From: Saprospiraceae bacterium
Lineage (GTDB): Bacteria; Bacteroidota; Bacteroidia; Chitinophagales; Saprospiraceae
DNA: 64,000 nucleotides
Direction: 5' to 3'
Assembly: GCA_016719855.1 (NCBI GenBank)
Contig: JADJYH010000002.1
Span: forward strand, 124,001 to 188,000
Made by a program: the position numbers and the translations under genes. The notes beneath the pieces were generated by a model. The model was not told the origin of the DNA and searched no databases. It was given only the letters and a program-made list of their open reading frames with translations. Shown one piece after another: positions 1 to 9,134 of this stretch. Position 1 is the first letter of the stretch. Every line of letters begins with the position of its first letter.

Positions 1-1
1 C

Positions 2-1111
2 GTGCTGCACAGCTGGTCCGTGCTCTGGCAGTGCAACGACGATGACGGCGACGGTGTCAGCACATTCGGGCGCACCTTCTACTTTAGCATCCTCGACCAG
101 TGCGGCAACGAGATGCCCGAACTGTGCGCAGTGACCTATTCCGGCGTCTGCCAGCCATTGGAGTTCTTCCTACAGGGCGATTGGGGCAATGAGGGCGGCG
201 AGCCGAGCGCTTCCACGGTTGATTCCAACGACATCCAGACCATCAACGACCTGCTCGCGCAAGGCCCGCTGATGGTAGGCGGCTCCCTCCGCTCGCTCAC
301 GCTGACGAGTGCCGAGTGCGTACAGAGCCTCTTGCCGGGCATCGGCAACCCGACGATACTGTCCAACTGCCAGCAGATGAACTGCAACGGTTGCAACCCG
401 GCCGGCCCAATCGGCATGAAGAACATTTTGGCCACCAACACGGTCGCACTGATGCTGAACATGCGCTTCAGCGTACTGCACCACGGCCTGACGATGACCA
501 ACGTCCGCAACCAGGGCCTCGGCTGCATCGAGATAGACCCTAACATCAAGTATTGCGTGGAGGGCGGCCCCTGCAAGCTGCGCATCTTCGATTCCTTCGG
601 CAATGCGATAGAGTACCCGTACACCCTCGGCGGCCTGCTCGACCTGTCGAACCTCTACCTGAACGGCGGCATACCACTCACAGGCTATACTTCGCCATTG
701 TACGCTGCGGCCATTCACAAGTCTATCACGAACGTGAACACCTACTGGCACAACGGCCAGACGCCTACCACCTGCAGCCAACTGGCAGCTTCGCCGTTGA
801 ACAACGACGCAGGCACCAAGGCACTGCCCACTGGCAAGCCAAAGCTTTCCAGCAGCGAAGTGTTCAGCCTGGCACCGAACCCTGCCGGAAGCGAGGTGAC
901 GTTCAAGCTTGCTGAAATGGTGGAAAGCCAAGAAGTGACATTTGAGATTTACAACCAGCTAGGTCAGCTTGTGCTTCGCCAAGATTTTGGCAAAACAAGC
1001 TATGTCAACGAGCGGATTGACCTCAGCAGCATCGGTAGCGGACTGTACATCGTCAGCGTGAAGGCTGGCGGGCAGCACTACGAGCAGAAGCTGGTCATAG
1101 GAAAGGGTTGA
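2..1111 (+). CDS. T9SS-secreted surface protein, 5' truncated
   Basis: This is the 3' part of a secreted protein; the frame is already open at the left window edge, so the real start lies outside. About 369 residues are visible. They are rich in Cys, Asn and Gly, and I recognise no catalytic motif. The last ~80 residues (from SLAPNPAGSEV to KLVIGKG) are a T9SS type A sorting domain: NPA turn, then the YNQLGQLV strand, then GLYIVSV. Proteins with this tail cross the outer membrane through the type IX machinery and lose the tail on the surface. The TGA stop (1109-1111) lies inside the left arm of a word-repeat hairpin. The sorting domain is certain; the role of the rest is unknown. Confidence 0.85.
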   Translation: MLHSWSVLWQCNDDDGDGVSTFGRTFYFSILDQCGNEMPELCAVTYSGVCQPLEFFLQGDWGNEGGEPSASTVDSNDIQTINDLLAQGPLMVGGSLRSLTLTSAECVQSLLPGIGNPTILSNCQQMNCNGCNPAGPIGMKNILATNTVALMLNMRFSVLHHGLTMTNVRNQGLGCIEIDPNIKYCVEGGPCKLRIFDSFGNAIEYPYTLGGLLDLSNLYLNGGIPLTGYTSPLYAAAIHKSITNVNTYWHNGQTPTTCSQLAASPLNNDAGTKALPTGKPKLSSSEVFSLAPNPAGSEVTFKLAEMVESQEVTFEIYNQLGQLVLRQDFGKTSYVNERIDLSSIGSGLYIVSVKAGGQHYEQKLVIGKG

Positions 1112-1186
1112 TAAGAGGTGATGGAGTTGATAATGGTTGATTGGCTCTTTTCAACTTTCATCAACCTTTATCAACTCTTATCAACC
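1106..1186. repeat. Word-repeat hairpin W1 on the stop codon
   Basis: The left arm is made of GTTGATAA / GGTGATGG / GTTGATAA / GGTTGATT words and the right arm of their complements (CATCAACC / TATCAACT / TATCAACC). The outermost 12 bases, GGTTGATAAGAG (1106-1117), pair with CTCTTATCAACC (1175-1186). The left arm contains the TGA stop of the preceding gene. Confidence 0.75.
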
Positions 1187-1232
1187 AAAAAGTGGCAGTC
1201 GCCCCGAGTGGATGGCTGCCGCTTTTTTTCTT
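1187..1232 (+). terminator. Likely intrinsic terminator
   Basis: AAAAAGTGGCAG (about 1187-1198) can pair with CTGCCGCTTTTT (about 1216-1227), with one G-U pair, and is followed by a T-run. It directly follows hairpin W1 and would end the transcript of the upstream T9SS gene. Confidence 0.6.
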
Positions 1233-1372
1233 GTTTTTTTTACGTGAACTTGCCACCGAAATCCTGTTCGGCGAGTGTTCATCGCTGAACTGGAGTTCAG
1301 CGACACATTTGAAAATACAATGGCCGACAGCAATTGGAAAACCATTTTCAAACAATCAAAACAAAACAACAA

Positions 1373-1765
1373 ATGAACAGCAACATCTTAAAATGGGCAT
1401 TGAGAATCATTGCCGCCATCATCTTATTGCAAACCCTGTATTTCAAATTTACGGGAGCACCGGAATCCATTTATATCTTCACGACAATGGGGATAGAACC
1501 TTGGGGCAGGATTGGCTCTGGTGTGGTTGAACTGATTGCCAGCATACTCCTGCTCATTCCCCGCACTACATGGCTGGGCGCTGCTTTGGCACTGGGTACC
1601 ATCTTGGGAGCTATAGCATCGCACCTCTTCGTGCTTGGCATCGAGGTGCAGGGCGACGGTGGTCAGTTGTTCATGTTGGCGGTGGTAGTCGCTATTTGTT
1701 CGGCGGCGCTGCTGTGGATGGAATGGGCCGCAGTGTCCAATTTCATTAAAACTCGGAAGTTTTGA
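1373..1765 (+). CDS. DoxX-like small membrane protein
   Basis: A 130-residue protein with four predicted membrane helices (about residues 5-25, 45-65, 70-90 and 98-118). The pattern YFKFTGAPESIYIF ... GIEPWGRIGSGVVELIASILLL is typical of the DoxX/DoxX-like family, whose members are small inner-membrane proteins of mostly unknown role, some linked to redox stress. I chose ATG 1373 because the TTG at 1334 would add an untypical hydrophilic leader. It stands alone, with a terminator upstream and a C-rich foldback downstream. Confidence 0.75.
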   Translation: MNSNILKWALRIIAAIILLQTLYFKFTGAPESIYIFTTMGIEPWGRIGSGVVELIASILLLIPRTTWLGAALALGTILGAIASHLFVLGIEVQGDGGQLFMLAVVVAICSAALLWMEWAAVSNFIKTRKF

Positions 1766-1869
1766 CACTTGCGTTTGTAACCGACGATTACCAAACCTTC
1801 AAGTTTAGTAATCGTAACACCCTTTAATTCAGCGTTTTTGCTTCATTAGTAAATTATTCGCAGCAATTT

Positions 1870-2005
1870 CTTGTGTATGATACACACGTATTTCCGGCCC
1901 AACCCCCTCCTCGCCGCCTTCGGCGGCTTGTCGGGGGAGAGGGGCTTTTGGGGGCGGTGCACCGCCCCCAAACCCCCTAGCTTTTTACGTGCATACCTTA
2001 CACAA
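1870..2005. repeat. C/G-rich foldback family P3, copy A
   Basis: A CCCCCTCC/GGGGGAGAGGGG core encloses a GCCGCCTTCGGCGGC hairpin, followed by GGGGGCGGTGCACCGCCCCC. The core is flanked by imperfect outer arms CTTGTGTATGATACACACGT and ACGTGCATACCTTACACAAG (15 of 20 positions pair). The core words GGCGGCTTGTCGGGG and GAGGGGCTTTTGGGG recur at 5385-5420, so this is a dispersed family. It ends 12 nt from the stop of the minus-strand aminotransferase gene. Confidence 0.75.
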
Positions 2006-2017
2006 GATATTGCTGGA

Positions 2018-2878
2018 TTATTCGAATCGCTCCAATTGCTGATTGAGCGCATCAACCAGTATCCCTGCTGTTTTGCATTGAAATTGCGTATTCTGGCCTT
2101 GAATTTTCTGTACCCATCTAACCCCTTGGATGGCGTTCGTCAACAAGATTTCGTCCGCTTTTTCGAGTTCGCATATTGGGATTTGGACTTCGTTGGTTTT
2201 GATTCCGAGCTGACCCGCAAGTTCTAAAACAGTTGCCCGCATGGTGCCAGCGATACAACCTTCGGTCAGTGGCGGCGTGAACAGCTCGCCATTCTTTACC
2301 AGGAATATATTGGAACTACTAGCGCAGGCAAGCCGTCCGACGGTATTGAGCAGGAGGTAGTCATCGAGTTGGTTTTCTTTTTTGAAGATGGAAGCGAGGA
2401 CGAAGGGTAGTGCGGAAGTGGTTTTAAGATTATGTAGATTTTGGTAGGTTTTCTGGGAATGATGAGGAAGCAACTCCTGGTTGAAGATGCCTATTTTCAG
2501 GCCACATTGATTTAGTTCAAATAATGCTGAGGTCAGGGGATTGGCCTCAATCAAGAATTCGGGCAAATTAATTTCGGGTGTATACAGCCCGCCACCGCTT
2601 CGCCACACCGATAGGCGTATGCGCCAGTTCCCCTTGCTTTGGGTCAGTTTTCCCACTTCGTTTTTTAAAAAACTTGGGGTAAAAAAATCGGGCACTTCAA
2701 ATTTCAACAACCCAAAACCTGCCGAGAGTCGCTGCCAGTGCCGTTCAAAAAAAGGCAGCCTCCCACCAAAAACTCGAATGCTTTCGAAAAGCCCATCGCC
2801 ATAGCGAAAGGCCCGGTTTCCAGCCGTGAAAATTGGTTGGTCGGCAGCGATGATTTTACCGTTTAGGTTGATTGGCAT
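2018..2878 (-). CDS. Class IV aminotransferase (PabC/IlvE-like)
   Basis: A 286-residue PLP enzyme of fold type IV. NRAFRYGDGLFESIRVF near the N-terminus, the lysine region LHNLKTTSALPFVLA (about residues 148-162, Schiff-base Lys in NLKTT) and LTEGCIAGTMR (about 204-214) are the family's hallmark blocks. The family covers branched-chain aminotransferase, D-amino-acid aminotransferase and aminodeoxychorismate lyase. The length and the -TEGCIAGTMR- block fit PabC-like lyase slightly better, which would give p-aminobenzoate for folate, and folE follows divergently, but substrate cannot be fixed from sequence alone. Start ATG 2878 (MPINLNGKII) is the usual family start. Confidence 0.85.
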   Translation of the reverse strand: MPINLNGKIIAADQPIFTAGNRAFRYGDGLFESIRVFGGRLPFFERHWQRLSAGFGLLKFEVPDFFTPSFLKNEVGKLTQSKGNWRIRLSVWRSGGGLYTPEINLPEFLIEANPLTSALFELNQCGLKIGIFNQELLPHHSQKTYQNLHNLKTTSALPFVLASIFKKENQLDDYLLLNTVGRLACASSSNIFLVKNGELFTPPLTEGCIAGTMRATVLELAGQLGIKTNEVQIPICELEKADEILLTNAIQGVRWVQKIQGQNTQFQCKTAGILVDALNQQLERFE

Positions 2879-3009
2879 GGTCAGTTTTTTTGCTCCGCAA
2901 AGATGCTTCCGTTGATTTGCTTTCTTGAAAAATACTGGAACAAAAAGCGGACATCGCTGTTTTGATGACGCTTTTATCCTAACTTTCCACTTTAAAATTG
3001 ACCGAGAAA

Positions 3010-3624
3010 ATGTTTAAAACACTTGAAATGTCTTACGTCAAAGAAGAAAACTACAATTCAGAAATGACCGACAAGCTCACCGATAACTACCGCAACATCA
3101 TCGAAGGACTTGGCGAGGATACCTATCGTGACGGTCTGCTGAAAACTCCCGAACGGGCGGCAAAGGCCATGCAATTCTTGACCTCTGGCTACTCCATGGA
3201 TGCCGAGCAGATTTTGCGTTCCGCCATGTTCAAGGAAGAGTATAGCGAGATGGTATTGGTCAAGGACATCGAAATCTATTCACTCTGCGAGCATCACATG
3301 CTGCCGTTTTTGGGCAAGGCCCATATCGCCTACATCCCCAATGGTTATATCGTCGGCTTGAGCAAAATCCCACGGGTGGTGGACGTGTTTGCCCGTCGTC
3401 TCCAGGTTCAGGAGCGCCTCACCCTCGACATCCTCAACGCCATCAACAACACCCTGAAACCACAGGGAGTGGCCATCGTCATCGAGGCCATGCACATGTG
3501 CATGATGATGCGGGGTGTTCAGAAGCAAAATTCCGTCACCACCACCTCCGCTTTCCGGGGACAGTTTGAAAAACAAGAGACGAGAACGGAGTTTTTGAAG
3601 TTGATTGGAAGTAAATTGCACTAG
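3010..3624 (+). CDS. folE: GTP cyclohydrolase I
   Basis: This enzyme converts GTP to 7,8-dihydroneopterin triphosphate, the first step of folate and pterin synthesis. About 204 residues, usual length. Zinc ligands are visible in YSLCEHHMLPF (Cys and His) and in the MHMCMMMRG block (second Cys). GLSKIPRVVDVFARRLQVQERLT and QNSVTTTSAFRG are the standard active-site blocks. Candidate starts are ATG 3010, 3028 and 3064; I took the first ATG because no ribosome binding site decides. It is divergent from the class IV aminotransferase, which may also belong to folate synthesis. Confidence 0.95.
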   Translation: MFKTLEMSYVKEENYNSEMTDKLTDNYRNIIEGLGEDTYRDGLLKTPERAAKAMQFLTSGYSMDAEQILRSAMFKEEYSEMVLVKDIEIYSLCEHHMLPFLGKAHIAYIPNGYIVGLSKIPRVVDVFARRLQVQERLTLDILNAINNTLKPQGVAIVIEAMHMCMMMRGVQKQNSVTTTSAFRGQFEKQETRTEFLKLIGSKLH

Positions 3625-3890
3625 GGGTGTTCAAACCGGAGTACGCCGGAAATCTTTTCCGGTGACGGCGAAGAGGCACAGCAAATGTTCGGATAACCTG
3701 GTATTCAAGTGATTTTACTGTACCCCGACATGGGCCAAAAATGAAATTAACGTCAGAAAAGTTGGTGTTCGAGAAAAATGCCTAAATTGGTAAGGAAATT
3801 CACAAAAAACAATTTTCAGCGGTTGAGTTGACCTGATTTTCTAGTGGATTTTGTTTGAATATTGACAATTCCTTACACAATTTGATAGCC

Positions 3891-5271
3891 ATGAATAAAA
3901 CACTAACCCTCCTTGTTCTGCTTTTTCTGTCTAGTTCCATTTTTCAGCCAGCAATTTTTTAGTCCGAATCCGGCTGTATCGGTAACCCAGGAGCAAATCA
4001 ATGCTTTCCTGACGGAATTTCCTGAAATCGAAACGAAGGCATCCTTTTATAACCTGAGCAAACCAGTTTTTCAGACGATACTTATTGTTCAATCGAATGC
4101 CGGGTATTCCATTGCTGACAGGCGATTTAACTATGGGAGGGTTATTCCGAATGGGCGGTTAAAAGATTTCCCTGCTTTTGCTGACACCAGAAATGGAGTG
4201 GTAGCGTGTAACCAGCGTTCTTCGGGGTTAGAAGCAGTTGCCTTGAGCCTTCACTTTTTGCGGTCAAATGAAAAAAAAGCTTTACCAGATGCCAAATGGC
4301 TTACACTTGTTTTTGGTCCAGGTGGTGACCTATCGAGTCTGGCAAAAGAAGCGGATGTTATCTATGAAAAACTAACCAAAAAGAGTTTTCAAGACTTGGG
4401 CTTAGGATTTGGAGTGATGTCCCAACCCAAGCCTACTGATGAAATCGCTGCCACATTGTCCAAAAATGAACATTCAGCAATTGAAGAACCTAAAACCGCC
4501 CCATTGGTGAGCGAACCGAGCCATTCACATGAAACTAATATTGCTCCAATCAAGTCTGTCATAGATTTACCAAATATAGCCAAGCCTGAAAATGCACCTG
4601 TCATTGAAGAGCATAAACAAAATATACCAATCGCCATACAGGTTGCAAAAATGCCCGATGATGATAGTGGAAACTATTCAACCAAGACAATATCCTCCAG
4701 CGAGCATAATGCAGAGAGTGCTGAAGATGCACAGCCTGTATATAATATAGTTGAAACAACGGAAAAGGAGACGAATACGGATAAAAAGGAAGAGGGGAGT
4801 GATATTTCAGGAACGTATAATTTTTATAGATTTGAAAATTGCAATCACCAAATAGGTGCTGATGAGCTTTTCAATTCCAAAACAGGGCATAATTCTAAAA
4901 ATGTTACCATTGCTGGTTCTAATATGTTAGCGGAACAACTTAATACTCCGTATGAAATAACCAAAGTGAATGAGAACTATGCTTTGAAACATACTAATAT
5001 CTTGAAAGTTACAAAAATTGAAACCGGTACTAAAAACATCACCAAAGTAGAGGGTGCTGGTGAAATAAAGCTGCAAGACAATAAGTACGTTTTAAGTGAA
5101 AAGAGAGTCTATACTAATTCTGTAGCTGATTTAAAACACCTTAACATGCTTGTTACCTATGAAATAACCCCACTCCCAAATAATAAAATCTCACTGAGAC
5201 TTATCTCTACTGAACCGCCTACACCAATGACCCAAGACCCTGATTGTAGTATAATAATGGTTAAGCAATGA
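3891..5271 (+). CDS. Unknown exported protein, frameshifted in the signal peptide
   Basis: ATG 3891 opens a clear signal peptide (MNKTLTLLVLLFLSS...), but that frame hits TAG at 3960 right after a T6 run (3955-3960). Reading T5 instead joins it to the long downstream frame (FSPNPAVSVTQEQINAFL...), giving about 460 residues. Residues ~25-165 look globular. Residues ~170-290 are low-complexity, rich in Glu, Pro, Ser and Thr, and probably a linker. The C-terminal ~150 residues (SGTYNFYRFENCNHQIG...) look like a second domain. I do not recognise a family. A+T content is higher than in the neighbouring genes, which could indicate transfer. Confidence 0.6.
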
Positions 5272-5340
5272 TTTTGTGAATATTAGAGTACTCAATTAAT
5301 ACCGCTGGGCAAAGCTTGTCAATTTATACTTCGCAATAAT

Positions 5341-5435
5341 AGGTTTTGTGCAAATGAGTTAAAGCGCTTTGCCCCTCTCCTGGCGGCTCGTCGGGGAGGG
5401 GCTTTTGGGGCCCTAAACCCCTGTTTGCACAACCT
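5341..5435. repeat. C/G-rich foldback family P3, copy B
   Basis: The core GCCCCTCTCCTGGCGGCTCG ... GGGGAGGGGCTTTTGGGG matches copy A at 1900-1960. Outer arms AGGTTTTGTGCAAA and TTTGCACAACCT form an inverted repeat around it. The rest of the 5272-5686 gap holds this element and the W2 hairpin; I see no gene there. Confidence 0.75.
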
Positions 5436-5606
5436 AGTTGCGCACAGTATAAAACGTCCTACTCGTTAAGAGCTTAATTTGTATCCGGGCTTAATTGCGG
5501 CCTCCTGTGCCTGGTACGATGGAAATACTGCCCATGCCATTAAATCCTACTACTACCTACAATCTCCCGCCACAATTACCTTTCTTTGCCCCTCTAAAGA
5601 GAGCGT

Positions 5607-5666
5607 GAGCAGGTGAGCGAGTGAGCAGGTGAGCGATTTCTCGCCCGCTCACTCGCTCACCTGTTC
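5607..5666. repeat. Word-repeat hairpin W2 in the leader of the AAA+ gene
   Basis: GAGCAGGTGAGCGAGTGAGC (5607-5626) pairs with GCTCACTCGCTCACCTGTTC (5647-5666) over 20 positions with a single G-T wobble, around a 20-nt loop. It ends 20 nt before the ATG at 5687, so if transcribed it would form a strong hairpin in the 5' leader. Unlike most of the word hairpins here, it lies before a gene rather than after one. Confidence 0.8.
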
Positions 5667-5686
5667 AACCTTCTCACCCGCTAAAA

Positions 5687-8600
5687 ATGCCCTCAACCAC
5701 CCTCAACATCCCCGTCCTCGTACTGCCGACCAAATTGGATGGCCAGCCGGCCTACCAGGTGCAGCCCGTGTTCTTCGGGGCGCCCACAGGGGTGCACCGG
5801 CGGTACAGCGAGGCTATCGGTTTGTTCAAGAAACAGGTGAAGCGCCGCTATGCTGCCTACACATTTTCCCGGAGCACAGCGGAACAATTGCTTTGGTTCA
5901 AATTTGGACCAGAGGTAAAGCTGCACCAATATCCGTTGGAGTTCAGCATCGGCAGTCACTACATCAAGGGGCGCTTCGGAGTGGCGAGCTTCGAGTGGCA
6001 GGGGCTGACCTACGCCTGTCTGCCCGCCTTCGAGTCGTTCATTTTCATCGTAAAAAACAACGACCGGGGCAAGGCCGACCTAAAGGCCGAGACCGAGCGG
6101 GTGGTGAAGGAAATGATGCGCAGGCTCAAGCAGGCCGAGGGCAGCGACTTCGATGCCGAGCAATATTATTCCGAAAAGAAGGAGTTCGTGACCACCGTGC
6201 AACTGGAGGTCAATTACAAGGAGTCCAATTTCAGCTTCGAAGCGACGGGGGCTGAGGGCTTGTTTGCGGCCTTCCGGCAGCAGGAGCAGTTCGATGGCGG
6301 CGAGGAAATCGAGAAGGTGGCCACCGACCTCTGCGCCCGCTATCCTGACGAACTGAACCGGGCTTGGCAGCAGGAGCCGTTGGTGGAGCAGTTGCATGAA
6401 TTGATTTTCAAAAAAACGGGCAACAACCCGCTCGTGCTCGTCGGGTCGGAGGGCGTGGGCAAGCATACCGTACTGCACGAGGTGGCCTACCGCTACATGG
6501 CCAGCGTCACCAAGCAGTCCGACGAGGACTGGCGGCGGCACTATTTCTGGCACTTGAATCCTAACCGGGTCATCGCAGGCATGAGCATCGTAGGCCATTG
6601 GGAGAAGCGGTTCGAGGCCATTTTGCAGTACGTGCAGTCGCCGAGCAACCGGGAGCGCTACCCCGACAAGCTGCTGGTGGACAACCCCGTGGCACTGCTC
6701 CGCATCGGCAAGGCCGCCCAAAGCGACCTTTGCCTCGCCACCGTGCTCAAGCCATTTTTGGAAAAAAGAAAGATACAGCTCGTGCTGCTGGCCACACCGG
6801 AAGAGTGGAAACTGGTGCAGGAAGCCGACCGCAGCTTCGCCGACCTATTTCAGGTGCTCCGGGTGCCAGAGCCGGACGTGGCCACCGCCATCAAAATCGT
6901 GCTGCAAAACCGCAGCCTGATGGAACTCCAAACGGGCTGCTCCATCACCGTGCCCGCCATCAGCCAGTTGTTCACCATCCAGCGCAACTACCTGAAAAAC
7001 AAGGCGTTGCCCGGCTCGGTGATGCGGCTGCTCACGCAATTGACCACCAAATACAGCCGCACGGTGATAGATGCGCCGGAGGTGCGGGAGGAGTTCAAGT
7101 CGTTCAGCGGGATGCAGGAGCAGATTTTCGAGGAGCAGTCGCCCATCGAAAAGGAAGAACTGAACCGGTTGTTGGGGCAGGAACTCGTCGGGCAGCCGCT
7201 GGCCGTTGAGGCGTTGTCTGGGGCCATCCACCTCGTAAAGGCCCGCCTCACCGACCGCAACCGACCGCTGGCCTCGTTCCTGTTCATCGGCCCGACGGGC
7301 GTGGGAAAAACGCATGCCGCCAAGTTGCTCTGCAAGACCATCCTTGGCAGCGACTCAAAGCTGATGCGCTTCGACATGAACGAGTACATTGACGGAGGGG
7401 CGCTGCACCGGCTCATCGGCGACTATCAAAACCCCGAGGGGCAGCTCACGGGAAAGGTGCGTTACCAACCGTTCGGCGTGGTGCTGCTGGACGAAATCGA
7501 GAAGGCGCACCCCAGCATCCACGACCTGCTGCTGCAAGTCCTCGACGATGCCCGCCTCACCGACAGCCTGGGCCGCACGGTGGATTTTTCCAACACCATC
7601 ATCGTCATGACCTCCAACCTTGGTGCACGGGAGGCCGCTTCGCAAATCGGCTACGCCTCCGAGAGCAAAGACGAAAGCGCCGTTTACCGCAAGGCGGTGG
7701 AACAGGCGTTCCGCCCAGAATTGGTCAACCGCATCGAGCAGATAGTGGTGTTCAATCCGTTGACGTTCAACGAGATACAAAAAATTGCGCAGCTACAAAT
7801 CCGGGAACTGCTCCAACGGGACGGCTTCGTGCGCCGCACCACCATCGTCAACGTATCCGAGCAGGCGCTGGACTGGGTGGCTCGCCGCGGCTTCGATGCC
7901 CGCATGGGTGGCCGGGCGCTCAAGCGCCAAATCGAGCGGGACCTGACGCTGCTTTCTGCGGAACAGCTCATCAAAACCACATCGGACACGCCCGTCATCC
8001 TGGATATTTTGCTGGAAAATGAGCGGTTGGTGCCGCAAATTACGCCTATCGAGTTCGTGCATCCGTTGGAAGGGGAATGGTTGCCAGAGATACCGGAGGA
8101 GAACAACGCCGTGCGTTTTTTTGGCAAATTGCAGCACCGTTTGGAGCAGGTGGAAAAGGAAATCTCAAGTTTCGAGCGGCGACAAGAGCGACAGGGTCGC
8201 CTCTACAACGTGGCCGGGCAGGACGCCGACTGGAAGCACTACGATTTCAAGAACAAGGTGGCGACCATGAAAGAAAGCATGCAATTCAAGGCGCTGCGCC
8301 TTCGGGAGCGACAAATGACGATGATTCCCGCCGTGCCGTTCCGCCTCAAACGGGTGTACCTCAACGAGTTCGACGATTCGGGCAAGGCCCGCAAAGAGGC
8401 GCTGCGTGACAAGCATTTCCAGGAGGAAGCCATGAAAACGCTGCGGGAAGAGTACCGCCACCTCAGCCCTGAGTTCGACAGTTTCCAGACGGACTACCTC
8501 GTCAGCTATTTCGACCTGACCTTCCTGGAGTGTATGTTGGAGGGCTTTTTGGCGCAAAAAACGGAGAAGGTTCGCCTACAGTTCGAGTCCAGTGTGACCC

Positions 8601-8977
8601 ATGCCGGGGCATCGGAAATTGAGTTCCTTATCAACCAGTATAGTTTGCTGCTGACTTCGATGGACATTACCCACCACGTCACGCTCGACCTGCGGGGCAT
8701 CGAAGCGGAGGAGCACAGCCTCGGCCAATTGCTCCGAGGGGAAGCGGGCCTGCACTTGTTTTATGTGAATGGCGGCAACCCGGTCCCTATTCGCATTTCG
8801 TTGGAGGTTGACGGGGTGGCGTTGCCCGCCCAGCAGCTGGTCATCCGCATTTACGACGGCAAGGACACCCAGGCCGACTTGCGGACGGGCTACACGAACA
8901 CGTTCAGCATGACGCCGGATGAGTTGAAGCTCCTGTTGTTTGGCGGGATGGGGGAAGGAATGATGAATGAGGTATGA
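5687..8977 (+). CDS. Large two-module AAA+ ATPase (Clp-like) with unusual ends
   Basis: A 1096-residue protein. Residues 1-~235 are not a Clp-N domain and I do not recognise them. Module 1 (~235-480) keeps a Walker A variant GSEGVGKH (253-260) and the ClpB-like GHWEKRFEAIL block, but the expected Walker B acidic pair is replaced by VDNPVALL, so it is probably ATPase-dead. Module 2 (~500-830) is complete: GPTGVGKT (535-542), LLDEIEKAHP (D602, E603), VNRIEQIVVF arginine-finger region and sensor-2 GGRALKRQ. The last ~260 residues are a helical stretch followed by a segment (~1000-1035, HSLGQLLRGEAGLHLFY) that resembles the PCRF fold of peptide-chain release factors. Role is likely protein remodelling; the substrate is unknown. 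It has no peptidase partner or T6SS genes nearby. Confidence 0.85.
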   Translation: MPSTTLNIPVLVLPTKLDGQPAYQVQPVFFGAPTGVHRRYSEAIGLFKKQVKRRYAAYTFSRSTAEQLLWFKFGPEVKLHQYPLEFSIGSHYIKGRFGVASFEWQGLTYACLPAFESFIFIVKNNDRGKADLKAETERVVKEMMRRLKQAEGSDFDAEQYYSEKKEFVTTVQLEVNYKESNFSFEATGAEGLFAAFRQQEQFDGGEEIEKVATDLCARYPDELNRAWQQEPLVEQLHELIFKKTGNNPLVLVGSEGVGKHTVLHEVAYRYMASVTKQSDEDWRRHYFWHLNPNRVIAGMSIVGHWEKRFEAILQYVQSPSNRERYPDKLLVDNPVALLRIGKAAQSDLCLATVLKPFLEKRKIQLVLLATPEEWKLVQEADRSFADLFQVLRVPEPDVATAIKIVLQNRSLMELQTGCSITVPAISQLFTIQRNYLKNKALPGSVMRLLTQLTTKYSRTVIDAPEVREEFKSFSGMQEQIFEEQSPIEKEELNRLLGQELVGQPLAVEALSGAIHLVKARLTDRNRPLASFLFIGPTGVGKTHAAKLLCKTILGSDSKLMRFDMNEYIDGGALHRLIGDYQNPEGQLTGKVRYQPFGVVLLDEIEKAHPSIHDLLLQVLDDARLTDSLGRTVDFSNTIIVMTSNLGAREAASQIGYASESKDESAVYRKAVEQAFRPELVNRIEQIVVFNPLTFNEIQKIAQLQIRELLQRDGFVRRTTIVNVSEQALDWVARRGFDARMGGRALKRQIERDLTLLSAEQLIKTTSDTPVILDILLENERLVPQITPIEFVHPLEGEWLPEIPEENNAVRFFGKLQHRLEQVEKEISSFERRQERQGRLYNVAGQDADWKHYDFKNKVATMKESMQFKALRLRERQMTMIPAVPFRLKRVYLNEFDDSGKARKEALRDKHFQEEAMKTLREEYRHLSPEFDSFQTDYLVSYFDLTFLECMLEGFLAQKTEKVRLQFESSVTHAGASEIEFLINQYSLLLTSMDITHHVTLDLRGIEAEEHSLGQLLRGEAGLHLFYVNGGNPVPIRISLEVDGVALPAQQLVIRIYDGKDTQADLRTGYTNTFSMTPDELKLLLFGGMGEGMMNEV

Positions 8978-8990
8978 ATGGTGTGAATGG
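8958..8990. repeat. Single-arm word repeat over a stop codon
   Basis: GAATGATGAATGAGGTATGAATGGTGTGAATGG consists of degenerate GAATG words and overlaps the TGA stop (8975-8977) of the AAA+ gene; given here only as positions with the word GAATG(G/A). No complementary arm is visible in the following 140 bases, so it may be half of a word hairpin. Confidence 0.45.
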
Positions 8991-9134
8991 TCGACATGTT
9001 TTGGCACGGTGCCAGATTTCAAATGAAAGGTATTTATGAATATAGCATTTTCATTTTTGCGGCCTCACCCTAAAAAATCAGAGGGAACAAACACGATGGC
9101 CTGTCCCCTCCTAACACCCGTTTAAGGTCGTCGG

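Noticed and set aside
136..931. Long open frames opposite the first T9SS gene
   Set aside because: They are antisense shadows of a G+C-rich coding strand with no family resemblance and no start context.
6080..6721. Open frames on both strands within the AAA+ gene
   Set aside because: The AAA+ frame has intact motifs along its whole length; the others are low-information Arg/Gln/His-rich shadows.
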